From contig NZ_RHQN01000008.1 of assembly GCF_003935425.1 (NCBI RefSeq), positions 247,003-311,002 of the forward strand: DNA of 64,000 bases. The letters are read 5' to 3'. Under the pieces are notes generated by a model that was given only the letters and a program-made list of their open reading frames with translations, ran no database searches and had not been told where the DNA came from. Origin of the DNA: Pseudomonas sp. v388. GTDB lineage: Bacteria > Pseudomonadota > Gammaproteobacteria > Pseudomonadales > Pseudomonadaceae. A program made the position numbers and the translations under genes. Positions 56,241 through 64,000 of the stretch are shown in pieces. Each line of letters begins with the position of its first letter. Positions within the stretch are counted from its first letter, which is position 1.

Positions 56241-56942
56241 TCAGTGCTGATGGCTGTCGGCCTGATGGCGATTGAACAGCCAGACGCTGATCAGGCCCAG
56301 CGCGATCCAGAACAGCGCATTGGTCAGCAGCGACGCGACCATGAACTGCGATTCCAGCGCTTTCGGCGCGAGACTTGCGTGGACTTCGGGTTGTGGCGCG
56401 CCCAGCAGGTGCGGCACCAGCACGATGGCGACGCCCAGCACCTTGAGCAGCGCGTTGCGTGCGAACACGATCAGCGCCAGACCGGCGGCGGTGGACGCCG
56501 CAGCGCCGATCCACCAGGCCTGGCGCTGGCCCAGGTCCGCAGCCGCCGTGCCCGGGAGTTCAGGCGGCAGGCCCAAAGTCGGCGCCAGTACGAACACCGC
56601 AAACCCCGCCAGCCCCCACCACACGCCTTGAGCCGTGCGGCCCGGCGCCCGCAGGGTGTAGATCGCGGCGAGCATCAGGGCGAAACCGACCGCCACCACC
56701 AGATTGCCGCCGGCGGTAGACAGCACGCGCTGCCAGCCGTCTTGCGGTTCCCAGGCCTCGGCGTCATGGCTATGACCGGCAGCCGCTTCGGCACCGTGCT
56801 CATGCACCTGCATCGCCGGGGCTGTCTCGTAGGTTTCCGCTTCATGGATCAACGGCACGACCCAGACGCTTTGCAGCAGGGTCAACAGCAGCGCGGCGAG
56901 CAGTCCGGTGAAACCTGCCGTCACGGCGATTCGCTTGAACAT
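56241..56942 (-). CDS. cbtA: Cobalt transporter subunit CbtA
   Basis: The 233-residue protein has about six membrane helices and a His-rich loop ('HEHGAEAAAGHSHDAEAWE') between helices 1 and 2, as in CbtA. With CbtB it is a B12-regulated cobalt importer. The ATG at 56942 lies 11 bases after cbtB ends. The same frame stays open far upstream, but that is chance. Confidence 0.92.
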   Translation of the reverse strand: MFKRIAVTAGFTGLLAALLLTLLQSVWVVPLIHEAETYETAPAMQVHEHGAEAAAGHSHDAEAWEPQDGWQRVLSTAGGNLVVAVGFALMLAAIYTLRAPGRTAQGVWWGLAGFAVFVLAPTLGLPPELPGTAAADLGQRQAWWIGAAASTAAGLALIVFARNALLKVLGVAIVLVPHLLGAPQPEVHASLAPKALESQFMVASLLTNALFWIALGLISVWLFNRHQADSHQH

Positions 56943-56953
56943 GGCGTCAGGTC

Positions 56954-57139
56954 TCAATGGCAAGGAAAGGCGGCACTGTGGCGGGTGTCGTGGGCGGCGT
57001 TGTGCACGGCGGCGATGTGTGAGAAACCGGCAAAATACACCAGGAACAGGCCCAGGATCGCGGCGCTGAAGGCGGCGACCAGACGGTGGCTGCGGGTGGA
57101 GGTCGTGCTGGCTGAATGGCTGGAGCTGATGGTCGACAT
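56954..57139 (-). CDS. cbtB: Cobalt transporter subunit CbtB
   Basis: The 61-residue protein has one membrane helix (about 20-44) and the CbtB C-terminal metal-binding tail 'VHNAAHDTRHSAAFPCH'. A ribosome site (GAGGG) precedes the ATG. It is the first gene behind the minus-strand cobalamin riboswitch. Confidence 0.93.
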   Translation of the reverse strand: MSTISSSHSASTTSTRSHRLVAAFSAAILGLFLVYFAGFSHIAAVHNAAHDTRHSAAFPCH

Positions 57140-57274
57140 GGCGATGCCCTCGAATGCAAACGAATGCGAGCAGGCCATGCGCAACAAGGCACGCTGACCC
57201 GGCTCTGTGGCACAGAAGGATCGGCATGCTTGAACTGCGCCCGCCCACCGCGGGGTTGTCATTGCAATACGTTG

Positions 57275-57455
57275 CGGGCCGGTCTCCGGGCTCGCGAGGG
57301 GTGAACGTATCCGTTCGGCCTTCAAGGTCACCTTCCCATGCCACGCACAGTGGATCTGACCTTCTCTCGCTTACCGTTGCGGGGGCAGCACCGGACTTGC
57401 TCAGTATCCTGAACGCACCGGTTTCCCGTTTCACCCCGTGAAGGGCACCCGTAAC
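57275..57455 (-). ncRNA. Cobalamin riboswitch upstream of cbtBA-cobE-cobM
   Basis: On the minus strand the conserved pieces appear in order: 'GGGTGCCCTTCACGGGGTGA', 'ACGGGAAACCGGTG', the B12 box 'GCTGCCCCCGCAACGGTAAG', 'CCACTGTG', 'GGCATGGGAAGGTG' and 'GCGAGCCCGGAGACCGGCC'. The region ends about 135 bases before the cbtB start. B12 binding should switch off cobalt uptake and cobE/cobM. Confidence 0.93.
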
Positions 57456-57540
57456 AAGACGTGTAGGAGAGCATGGGCAGGCGGGGATCGTCAATCTGAA
57501 CGATTGACCTGTCTGCGGGCACTGCGTAGCCTTGCGGGCT

Positions 57541-57727
57541 TGAGGTTCTTCGTCCGATCGGGACGGAGCGAAGATGGGAATGCGGTCAATGCCGCAGCTG
57601 CCCCCGCAACTGTAAACGGTCATGTCGGTCGCATCGCCACTGCGCAAGCGGGAAGGCGCAACCGACGCGCTGCCCGGGGTCGCAACGCCCGCAGCAGCGC
57701 GCAAGCCGTGAGCCAGGAGACCTGCCT
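57541..57727 (+). ncRNA. Cobalamin riboswitch upstream of cobW-cobN
   Basis: The plus strand has 'AAGATGGGAATGCGGTC', the B12 box 'GCAGCTGCCCCCGCAACTGT', 'GCCACTG', 'GCGGGAAGGCGC' and the closing 'AGCCAGGAGACCTGCC', with P1 closed by 'GAGGT' (57542) and 'ACCTGCC'. It ends about 110 bases before cobW. High B12 should repress cobW, cobN and the chelatase ATPase gene. Confidence 0.94.
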
Positions 57728-57837
57728 CTACCGAACTCTCACTACAACCGGGCGGGGTGATCCGGTGGCGATTCGAGCCGTGCGCCAGGCGTGCGGTTCT
57801 CGTCCTGTTTGCCCGCCGTCTCGCCAAAGGGCACCTG

Positions 57838-58911
57838 ATGAAAACACTGGCCAAGCTCCCCGTCACCATCGTTACCGGCTTTCTGGGCTCGGGCAAGACC
57901 ACCTTGCTGCGGCACATGCTGGATAACGCCGAAGGCCGCCGCATCGCGGTGATCGTCAACGAGTTCGGCGAGCTGGGCATCGACGGCGAAATCCTCAAGC
58001 AATGCAGCATCGGCTGCACCGAAGAAGAAGCCAACGGCCGCGTGTATGAGCTGGCCAACGGCTGCCTGTGCTGCACCGTCCAGGAAGAATTTTTCCCGGT
58101 GATGCGCGAGCTGGTGGCACGCCGTGGCGACCTGGATCACATCCTGATCGAAACCTCCGGGCTGGCCTTGCCCAAGCCTCTGGTGCAAGCCTTCCAGTGG
58201 CCGGAAATTCGTAGCGCCTGCACGGTTGACGCGGTGATCACCGTGGTCGACAGCCCGGCGGTGCTGGCCGGCACCTTCGCCGCGTTCCCCGATCAGGTCG
58301 ACGCCCAGCGCAAACTCGATCCGAATCTGGATCACGAATCGCCGCTGCACGAATTGTTCGCCGACCAACTGGCCAGCGCCGACCTGGTCATCCTCAACAA
58401 GGCCGACCAGCTGGACGCTGCGGGGCTTGCCGCGGTGCGCGCCGAGGTCGCTGAAGAACTGCCGCCGGCGGTCAAGGTCGTCGAAGCCAGCAGTGGCCGT
58501 CTGCCGCTGAGCGTATTGCTGGGCGTGGGTGCCGAATCCGAGCTGCACATCGACGGCCGCAAGACCCATCACGATCATCATGATGGCGAGGATCATGACG
58601 ACCACGATCATGACGCCTTCGACTCGATCTCCATCGAACTGCCAGAAGGTCAGGAAAGCGTATTGCTCAAGGCGTTGACCGATCTGGTGGTGCAGCACGG
58701 CATCCTGCGAGTCAAGGGTTTCGCGGCGATTCCGGGCAAGCCGATGCGCCTGCTGATCCAGGGCGTCGGCACTCGTTTCGACAAGCATTTCGACCGCGCC
58801 TGGGGCGCCGATGAGGCGCGGGTGACCCGTTTGGTGCTCATCGGTCAGGAACTGGATGCCGTCGCGCTGGAAGCGCAGCTCAACGCCGCCCTCGTGTCGA
58901 CAGCGGCCTGA
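57838..58911 (+). CDS. cobW: CobW, GTP-dependent metallochaperone
   Basis: The 357-residue G3E GTPase has Walker A 'GFLGSGKTTLLR', the metal site C-x-C-C in 'ANGCLCCTV', 'ETSGLALPKPL', the guanine motif 'LNKADQ' and a His/Asp-rich loop ('HHDHHDGEDHDDHDHD') before the C-terminal domain. It delivers cobalt to the CobN chelatase. The ATG at 57838 is used. cobN begins four bases after its stop. Confidence 0.95.
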   Translation: MKTLAKLPVTIVTGFLGSGKTTLLRHMLDNAEGRRIAVIVNEFGELGIDGEILKQCSIGCTEEEANGRVYELANGCLCCTVQEEFFPVMRELVARRGDLDHILIETSGLALPKPLVQAFQWPEIRSACTVDAVITVVDSPAVLAGTFAAFPDQVDAQRKLDPNLDHESPLHELFADQLASADLVILNKADQLDAAGLAAVRAEVAEELPPAVKVVEASSGRLPLSVLLGVGAESELHIDGRKTHHDHHDGEDHDDHDHDAFDSISIELPEGQESVLLKALTDLVVQHGILRVKGFAAIPGKPMRLLIQGVGTRFDKHFDRAWGADEARVTRLVLIGQELDAVALEAQLNAALVSTAA

Positions 58912-58914
58912 TCC

Positions 58915-61900
58915 ATGCACCTGCTGAGAACCCAGCCCGGCGGTTTTGTCCCGGACGACAGCATCGCCGACCTGGGCCAGACGCCTGCCGAGCTGGTGAT
59001 TCTTTGTAGCGGCGATTCGAGCCTGGCGCTGCTGGCCGAAGCCGCGCAGCAGTTGCCCGAGGATTACCCGAGCCTGCGCCTGGCCAACCCGATGCAGGTG
59101 CAGAATCACGCCTCGGTTGACCTGTACGTCGATGAAGTCTTGCGCCATGCCAGGGTCATTCTGATCTCGCTGCATGGCGGCATCGGCTACTGGCGCTACG
59201 GCGTCGAACGCCTGATGGAACTGGCCGGGCGCGGCGTGCAGGTCATTCTGGTGCCGGGGGATGATCGTCCCGACCCCGAATTGAGCGACCTGAGCACCGT
59301 GCCCGCGCAACACCGCGACCGTCTCTGGCAATTCTTGCGTCAGGGCGGGCTCAATAATGCGCTGGAGCTGTACCGCAACATCGCCAGCCAGTGGCTGGGT
59401 CGCGACTATGCATGGGCCGAACCGCAGCCATTGCCACGGACCGCCGTTTATTATCCTCAGCGTGCAGGCGCGACGCTTGCCGACTGGCAGGCGCAATGGC
59501 ATTCAGACCGACCGGTCGTTGCACTGTTGTTCTACCGTTCCCACTTGCAGGCTGCCAACACCGGTTTCATCGATGTGTTCTGCGAACGCTTGCAGGCGCA
59601 GGGTTTGAACCCGCTGCCAATTGCCGTGGCCAGCCTCAAGGAACCCGCTTGCCTGGAGCAGGTGCAGGACTGGCTGGATGAGGCCGACGCCGAGCTGATC
59701 CTCAACACCACCGGTTTCGCCCAGTCCAGCCCGGAAGCCCCGCACCTGCGGCCATTCCGGCGCAACGTGCCGGTAATCCAGGCCATTTGCGCCCAGGATA
59801 ACGAGCCGTCGTGGCAGGCCAGCGAGCAGGGCCTCGGTGCTCGGGACCTGGCAATGCACATCGCCTTGCCGGAACTGGACGGCCGGATCATCAGCCGCCC
59901 GATCAGCTTCAAGGACCTGGCCTGGCGCAGCGAGCGCAGCCAGTCGGACGTGGTCTGCTACCGCGCCCAGCCCGAGCGCATGGATTTCGTCGCCGAACTG
60001 GCGAGACGCTGGATCGAACTGGCGCGCCTGCCGAATGCGCAAAAGCGCGTGGCGCTGATTCTCGCCAACTACCCGACCCGCGACGGTCGCATCGGCAACG
60101 GCGTGGGCCTGGATACGCCGGCGGCAGCCCTGAACATTCTTCGCGCCCTCGACGCGCAAGGCTACCCGCTGGCACCGTTGCCTGAATCCGGCACCGAGCT
60201 GATTCAGTTATTACTCGGCGGCGTGACCAATGATCTGGACAGCCTGGATCTGCGCCCGTGCCACCAAAGCATGGCGCTGGACGAATACCGCGCCGCCTTC
60301 GAACGACTGCCTCAGGCCAATCGTGACGCCGTCAACGCTCGTTGGGGGGCGCCGGACGCCGACCCGATGTTCCGCAGCGGGCGAATGATGATCGCCGGGG
60401 TGCGCCTGGGCCTGACCTTCGTCGGCATTCAGCCGGCCCGAGGTTATCAGGTCGACCCCAGCGCGGTTTATCACGATCCCGACCTGGTACCGCCTCACGG
60501 CTATCTGGCGTTCTACTTCTGGCTGCGCACGGCTTACGGCGCCCATGCCGTGATCCATGTCGGCAAGCACGGCAACCTGGAATGGCTGCCGGGCAAGGGT
60601 GTCGGGCTCTCGGAGCACTGCTGGCCGGATGCGGTGCTCGGCGCCATGCCCAATATCTACCCGTTCATCGTCAACGATCCGGGCGAGGGCGCCCAGGCCA
60701 AACGCCGCACCCAGGCGGTGATCATCGACCACCTGATGCCGCCGCTGACCCGCGCCGAGACCTACGGCCCGCTGCGCAATCTGGAACTGTTGGCCGACGA
60801 ATATTACGAGGCGCAACTGCTTGACCCGCGCCGCGCCCGGGAGCTGCAGCGGGATATTCTCAATCTGGTGCGCGAAACCCGGATCGATCGGGAACTGGAA
60901 TTGGGCGATGCACTGGACAGCGATGCAGACGCCGCGATCTGGTTACCGCGTCTGGACACTTACCTGTGCGACCTGAAGGAATCCCAGATTCGCGACGGCC
61001 TGCACGTTTTCGGTGAATCGCCCCAAGGCCGGTTGCGTATCGACACGCTGCTGGCCCTGCTGCGTATTCCCCGTGGCGATGGGCGTGGCGCGCAGTCCAG
61101 CCTGCTGCGGGCACTGAGCAAGGCGTTCGCGCTGGACTTCGATCCGCTGGATTGCCAGCTGGCCGAACCCTGGCAGGGCTCGCGTCCTGCGACGCTGCTC
61201 GGCGTCAGCGCCGAGCCTTGGCGAACCACCGGCGATACCCGCGAGCGTTTGGAGTTGTATGCCGCGCGCTTGATCGAAGCGCTCGATGCGGGCGATTCAG
61301 TCGCCGACCTGCCGGATGGGGAAGACCTGGGGCTGATCATCGAGCATCTGCAAAAGGTGGTCGCGCCGCGGCTCGACGCCTGCGGCCCGGCGGAAATGCA
61401 GGGCCTGCTCGATGCCCTGAGTGGGCGCTTCGTGCCGGCCGGTCCCAGCGGGGCGCCCAGCCGTGGGCGGCTCGACGTATTGCCCACCGGGCGCAACTTT
61501 TTCACTGTGGACGTGCGCAACCTGCCGACCACCACCGCGTGGCGCATCGGCTTTCAGTCCGCCAATCTGCTGCTCGAACGTCACCTCCAGGATCATGGCG
61601 ACCACCTGCGCCAGCTGGGTCTGTCGGTGTGGGGCACGGCGACCATGCGCACCGGCGGTGACGATATCGCCCAGGCCATGGCGCTGATGGGCGTGCGTCC
61701 GGTGTGGGCCACGGGCAGTCAACGGGTCGATGATTTCGAGATTCTGCCGCTGAGCCTTTTGGACCGCCCGCGAGTGGACGTGACCCTGCGGGTATCGGGA
61801 TTTTTCCGCGATGCCTTCGCCAACCTGATCCGCCTGTTCGACGCGGCCGTGCAGGCGGTCGCCGCGCTGGACGAACCGGACGATCTCAACCCGCTGGCCG

Positions 61901-62679
61901 CCCGTGTGCGTGACGAACGCCGCGAGCTGCTGGCCGGCGGCCTGGACGAGGAGCAGGCTGCACGCCAGGCCGGCTGGCGGATTTTCGGTGCCAAGCCCGG
62001 TGCATACGGCGCGGGCGTACAAGGCGCCATCGATGGGCGCCTGTGGCAGACCCGCGACGATCTGGCCCAGGTCTATCTGAACTGGGGCGGTTACGCCTAT
62101 GGCGGCGCCGACGAAGGCACGCCGGCGCGGCAGCGCTTCGCCCAGCGACTGTCACAGGTTCAGGCGGTGTTGCAGAACCAGGACAACCGCGAGCACGACC
62201 TGCTGGATTCCAACGACTATTACCAGTTCCAGGGTGGCATGCTGGCCGCGGCCGACAGCCTCGGCGCCGGCAAGACCGCCAGTTACCACGGCGATCATAG
62301 CCAGCCCGACCTGCCGAAGATTCGCACCCTCAAGGAAGAACTGAACCGAGTGATCCGCTCCCGCGCCGCCAATCCCAAGTGGATCGACGGCGTGAAGCGT
62401 CACGGCTATAAAGGTGCGTTCGAAATGGCCGCAACCGTGGACTTTCTGTTCGCGTTCGACGCCACCACCGAGCTGATCGACGATCACCAATATGCGTTGC
62501 TGGCCGACGCGTATCTGCTCGACCCCGACACCCGTGACTTCATCCGCGAGCACAACCCCGATGCCTTGCGGGACATGACCGAGCGCATGCTCGAAGCCCA
62601 GCAGCGTGGCTTGTGGCAGGAACCGGGCGACTACCGTGAAGCCCTTGAAGAGCTGCTGCTGGATATAGAAGAGAATTGA
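58915..62679 (+). CDS. cobN: Cobaltochelatase subunit CobN
   Basis: The 1254-residue length is normal for CobN/BchH-type large subunits. Typical segments are 'ISLHGGIGYWRYGVERLMEL' (first part), 'AVIHVGKHGNLEWLPGKGV' and 'AQAKRRTQAVIIDHLMPPL', and 'YGAGVQGAIDGRLWQT'. It binds hydrogenobyrinic acid a,c-diamide and inserts cobalt with an ATPase complex. Its TGA overlaps the next ATG (TGATG). Confidence 0.96.
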   Translation: MHLLRTQPGGFVPDDSIADLGQTPAELVILCSGDSSLALLAEAAQQLPEDYPSLRLANPMQVQNHASVDLYVDEVLRHARVILISLHGGIGYWRYGVERLMELAGRGVQVILVPGDDRPDPELSDLSTVPAQHRDRLWQFLRQGGLNNALELYRNIASQWLGRDYAWAEPQPLPRTAVYYPQRAGATLADWQAQWHSDRPVVALLFYRSHLQAANTGFIDVFCERLQAQGLNPLPIAVASLKEPACLEQVQDWLDEADAELILNTTGFAQSSPEAPHLRPFRRNVPVIQAICAQDNEPSWQASEQGLGARDLAMHIALPELDGRIISRPISFKDLAWRSERSQSDVVCYRAQPERMDFVAELARRWIELARLPNAQKRVALILANYPTRDGRIGNGVGLDTPAAALNILRALDAQGYPLAPLPESGTELIQLLLGGVTNDLDSLDLRPCHQSMALDEYRAAFERLPQANRDAVNARWGAPDADPMFRSGRMMIAGVRLGLTFVGIQPARGYQVDPSAVYHDPDLVPPHGYLAFYFWLRTAYGAHAVIHVGKHGNLEWLPGKGVGLSEHCWPDAVLGAMPNIYPFIVNDPGEGAQAKRRTQAVIIDHLMPPLTRAETYGPLRNLELLADEYYEAQLLDPRRARELQRDILNLVRETRIDRELELGDALDSDADAAIWLPRLDTYLCDLKESQIRDGLHVFGESPQGRLRIDTLLALLRIPRGDGRGAQSSLLRALSKAFALDFDPLDCQLAEPWQGSRPATLLGVSAEPWRTTGDTRERLELYAARLIEALDAGDSVADLPDGEDLGLIIEHLQKVVAPRLDACGPAEMQGLLDALSGRFVPAGPSGAPSRGRLDVLPTGRNFFTVDVRNLPTTTAWRIGFQSANLLLERHLQDHGDHLRQLGLSVWGTATMRTGGDDIAQAMALMGVRPVWATGSQRVDDFEILPLSLLDRPRVDVTLRVSGFFRDAFANLIRLFDAAVQAVAALDEPDDLNPLAARVRDERRELLAGGLDEEQAARQAGWRIFGAKPGAYGAGVQGAIDGRLWQTRDDLAQVYLNWGGYAYGGADEGTPARQRFAQRLSQVQAVLQNQDNREHDLLDSNDYYQFQGGMLAAADSLGAGKTASYHGDHSQPDLPKIRTLKEELNRVIRSRAANPKWIDGVKRHGYKGAFEMAATVDFLFAFDATTELIDDHQYALLADAYLLDPDTRDFIREHNPDALRDMTERMLEAQQRGLWQEPGDYREALEELLLDIEEN

Positions 62680-63734
62680 TGACCTTGGCCGACGCAACCA
62701 TGACGATGACCCCGCAAACCGATAGCCCGCACTTTCCGCTGGCCGCCGTGGTCGGTGCCGATGACCTGAAGCTGGCCTTGTGTCTGGCGGCCATCGACCC
62801 ACGCATCGGCGGCGTGCTGATCGAAGGACCGCGCGGCATGGCCAAATCGACCCTGGCCCGTGGTCTGGCGGATCTGCTGGGCAGCGGCCAGTTCGTCACC
62901 TTGCCGTTGGGCGCTACCGAAGAACGGCTGATCGGTACGCTCGATCTGGATGCTGCGCTGGCCGAGGGTCGTGCGCGGTTTTCCCCAGGCGTTCTGGCCA
63001 AGGCCGACGGCGGGGTGTTGTATGTCGATGAGGTCAACCTGCTGGCCGACCATCTGGTGGATCTGCTGTTGGACGTGGCTGCCAGCGGCACCAATCTGGT
63101 GGAGCGTGACGGTATTTCCCATCGGCATGCCGCGCGCTTCGTGCTGATCGGCACCATGAACCCGGAAGAGGGCGAACTGCGCCCGCAGCTGCTCGACCGT
63201 TTCGGCCTCAACGTGGCCCTGGATGGTCACACACTGCCGGCCGAACGTGGGCAGATCGTGCGGCGGCGTCTGGATTTCGATGCCGATCCGCACGGCTTCT
63301 GCCGGCAATGGCAGGCCGAGCAGCACGCGCTGGAGCAACGCTGCGAACGGGCGCGTGGGTTGTTGCCGGGCATTGCGCTGGACGATGAAGCCGTGACCGA
63401 GATTGCCGAACGGTGCTTTGCGGCAAGGGTCGATGGCATGCGCGCCGATCTGGTCTGGCTGCGCGCGGCCCGAGCGCACGCCGCGTGGCGCGGGGCGAGC
63501 CGCATCGAAACCGTGGACATCGACACCGTTGCCGAATACGCCTTGCGTCATCGCCGTCGCTCGTCGACGCCGCCTCAGGATTCAGAGCGTGCGCAAGCCG
63601 AGCCGCCTCAATCTCCGCCTGGCAGCCCGGACAACCGGCCTCAGGGCGGACAGGGCCAATGGGGGCAATTGCCGGCCCAGCCAGTAGCGACCGGCGCCCG
63701 CCGTGAAGTGCCGAGCTGGCCAAAAAAGCCTTAG
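62679..63734 (+). CDS. ChlI/BchI-like chelatase AAA+ ATPase
   Basis: The 351-residue protein is an AAA+ ATPase of the magnesium/cobalt chelatase I type: Walker A 'EGPRGMAKSTLA', 'LPLGATEERLIGTLDL', Walker B 'GGVLYVDEVNLL', 'MNPEEGELRPQLLDRFGL' with the arginine finger. The Pro/Gln-rich tail (300-340) ends 'REVPSWPKKP'. In pseudomonads it partners a VWA-domain D subunit and CobN in place of CobST. The ATG at 62679 overlaps the cobN stop, so it is coupled. Confidence 0.93.
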   Translation: MTLADATMTMTPQTDSPHFPLAAVVGADDLKLALCLAAIDPRIGGVLIEGPRGMAKSTLARGLADLLGSGQFVTLPLGATEERLIGTLDLDAALAEGRARFSPGVLAKADGGVLYVDEVNLLADHLVDLLLDVAASGTNLVERDGISHRHAARFVLIGTMNPEEGELRPQLLDRFGLNVALDGHTLPAERGQIVRRRLDFDADPHGFCRQWQAEQHALEQRCERARGLLPGIALDDEAVTEIAERCFAARVDGMRADLVWLRAARAHAAWRGASRIETVDIDTVAEYALRHRRRSSTPPQDSERAQAEPPQSPPGSPDNRPQGGQGQWGQLPAQPVATGARREVPSWPKKP

Positions 63735-64000
63735 GCATCCGCTCTCGCTCGTTCAAGGGGGCGGATGCCAGCCCCAGGCCGGGCCAGTTGAACGCGGGAA
63801 AACACGGCGCGGCGCGTGCCGGTACGGATGGCGCCGTGGCTTGGGTGCCGACCTTGTTGCGCGGGCGACCTCGCAGCCATCACGACCTGGTTCGCCGGCC
63901 CCCCCGCGGGCGGGCGGGTGGGCGGGTGGGGGGGCACGGGGCCCCCGCGGCCCCGACCCCCCCCCCCCGCCGCGGGAGTGAGGGCCCAGGGCGGGTTGGC
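63735..64000 (+). other. Possible start of a VWA (ChlD-like) gene in poor-quality sequence
   Basis: The frame starting at 63707 after a TGA reads plausible D-subunit text from 63728 to about 63898 ('GKHGAARAGTDGAVAWVPTLL', split as GKHGAARAGT and DGAVAWVPTLL; then 'RGRPRSHHDL'), as expected after a chelatase I gene, but no normal start codon is seen. From about 63900 the sequence becomes runs of G and C ('ccccccgcgggcgggcgggt') unlike anything upstream. This looks like a low-quality contig end, so no CDS is called. Confidence 0.45.

Noticed and set aside
56943-58076. N-terminal extension that would make cbtA 611 residues long
   Set aside because: The added 378 residues cross cbtB, both riboswitches and the cobW start; cbtA has its own ATG and family-like start at 56942.
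57742-59502. 586-residue open frame on the minus strand
   Set aside because: Antisense to cobW and cobN; no recognisable domain.

Overview
The window is GC-rich, densely coding chromosomal DNA from a Pseudomonas of the fluorescens/syringae lineage. The evidence is a complete mtl operon in the P. fluorescens order, a PrrF-type Fur-controlled small RNA, many Pseudomonas REP sequences of the 'taggagc...gcttgctggc' kind, and typical core genes (sohB, cysI with its DUF934 partner, metH, nfuA, cobW/cobN). The last ~100 bases are runs of G and C that do not look like the rest and are probably a poor contig end.

Layout. 1-4.2 kb: 5' part of a type VI secretion vgrG (runs off the left edge), a YebC-family protein, a leucine-rich-repeat protein kinase, and a TetR regulator divergent from an MFS exporter with a perfect palindrome between them. 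5.6-8.4 kb: M14 carboxypeptidase, a small chimera of sigma-factor region 4 and a FecR N-terminus behind a Fur box, a prrF small RNA behind a second Fur box, and an Lrp/AsnC regulator divergent from a large indolepyruvate ferredoxin oxidoreductase (to 12.0 kb). A tRNA-Val(GAC), a small hypothetical gene and a GAF-GAF-GGDEF-EAL c-di-GMP enzyme follow (to 16.1 kb).

16.2-25.7 kb is the mannitol/arabitol/glucitol operon mtlEFGKDYZ with its activator mtlR, all on the minus strand. cobF stands alone at 25.8 kb.

26.6-38.8 kb is an unusual signalling island: a glycosyltransferase overlapping a single-domain receiver, then (divergent) a CHASE3-GAF-coil-kinase-triple-receiver protein, stand-alone CheR and CheB, a receiver-kinase, a receiver, and, convergent with these, a translationally coupled KaiC-like double ATPase and hybrid kinase. 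No chemoreceptor, CheA, CheW, KaiA or KaiB is present. This is the best candidate for an undescribed system.

39-49 kb: dienoyl-CoA isomerase-like protein, NudC, a TSUP permease, a lipid-type cluster (histidine phosphatase, SCP2, APH-type kinase, SDR), sohB, cysI-DUF934, and small membrane proteins. 49.1-54.9 kb: B12-dependent methionine synthase, an acyltransferase and nfuA. 55-63.7 kb: a cobalamin locus with cobM-cobE-cbtA-cbtB on the minus strand and cobW-cobN-chlI-like on the plus strand, separated by two back-to-back cobalamin riboswitches. With cobF and metH in the same window, B12 synthesis, cobalt handling, B12 use and B12 sensing are all represented. All calls come from reading the sequence; no database searches were run.
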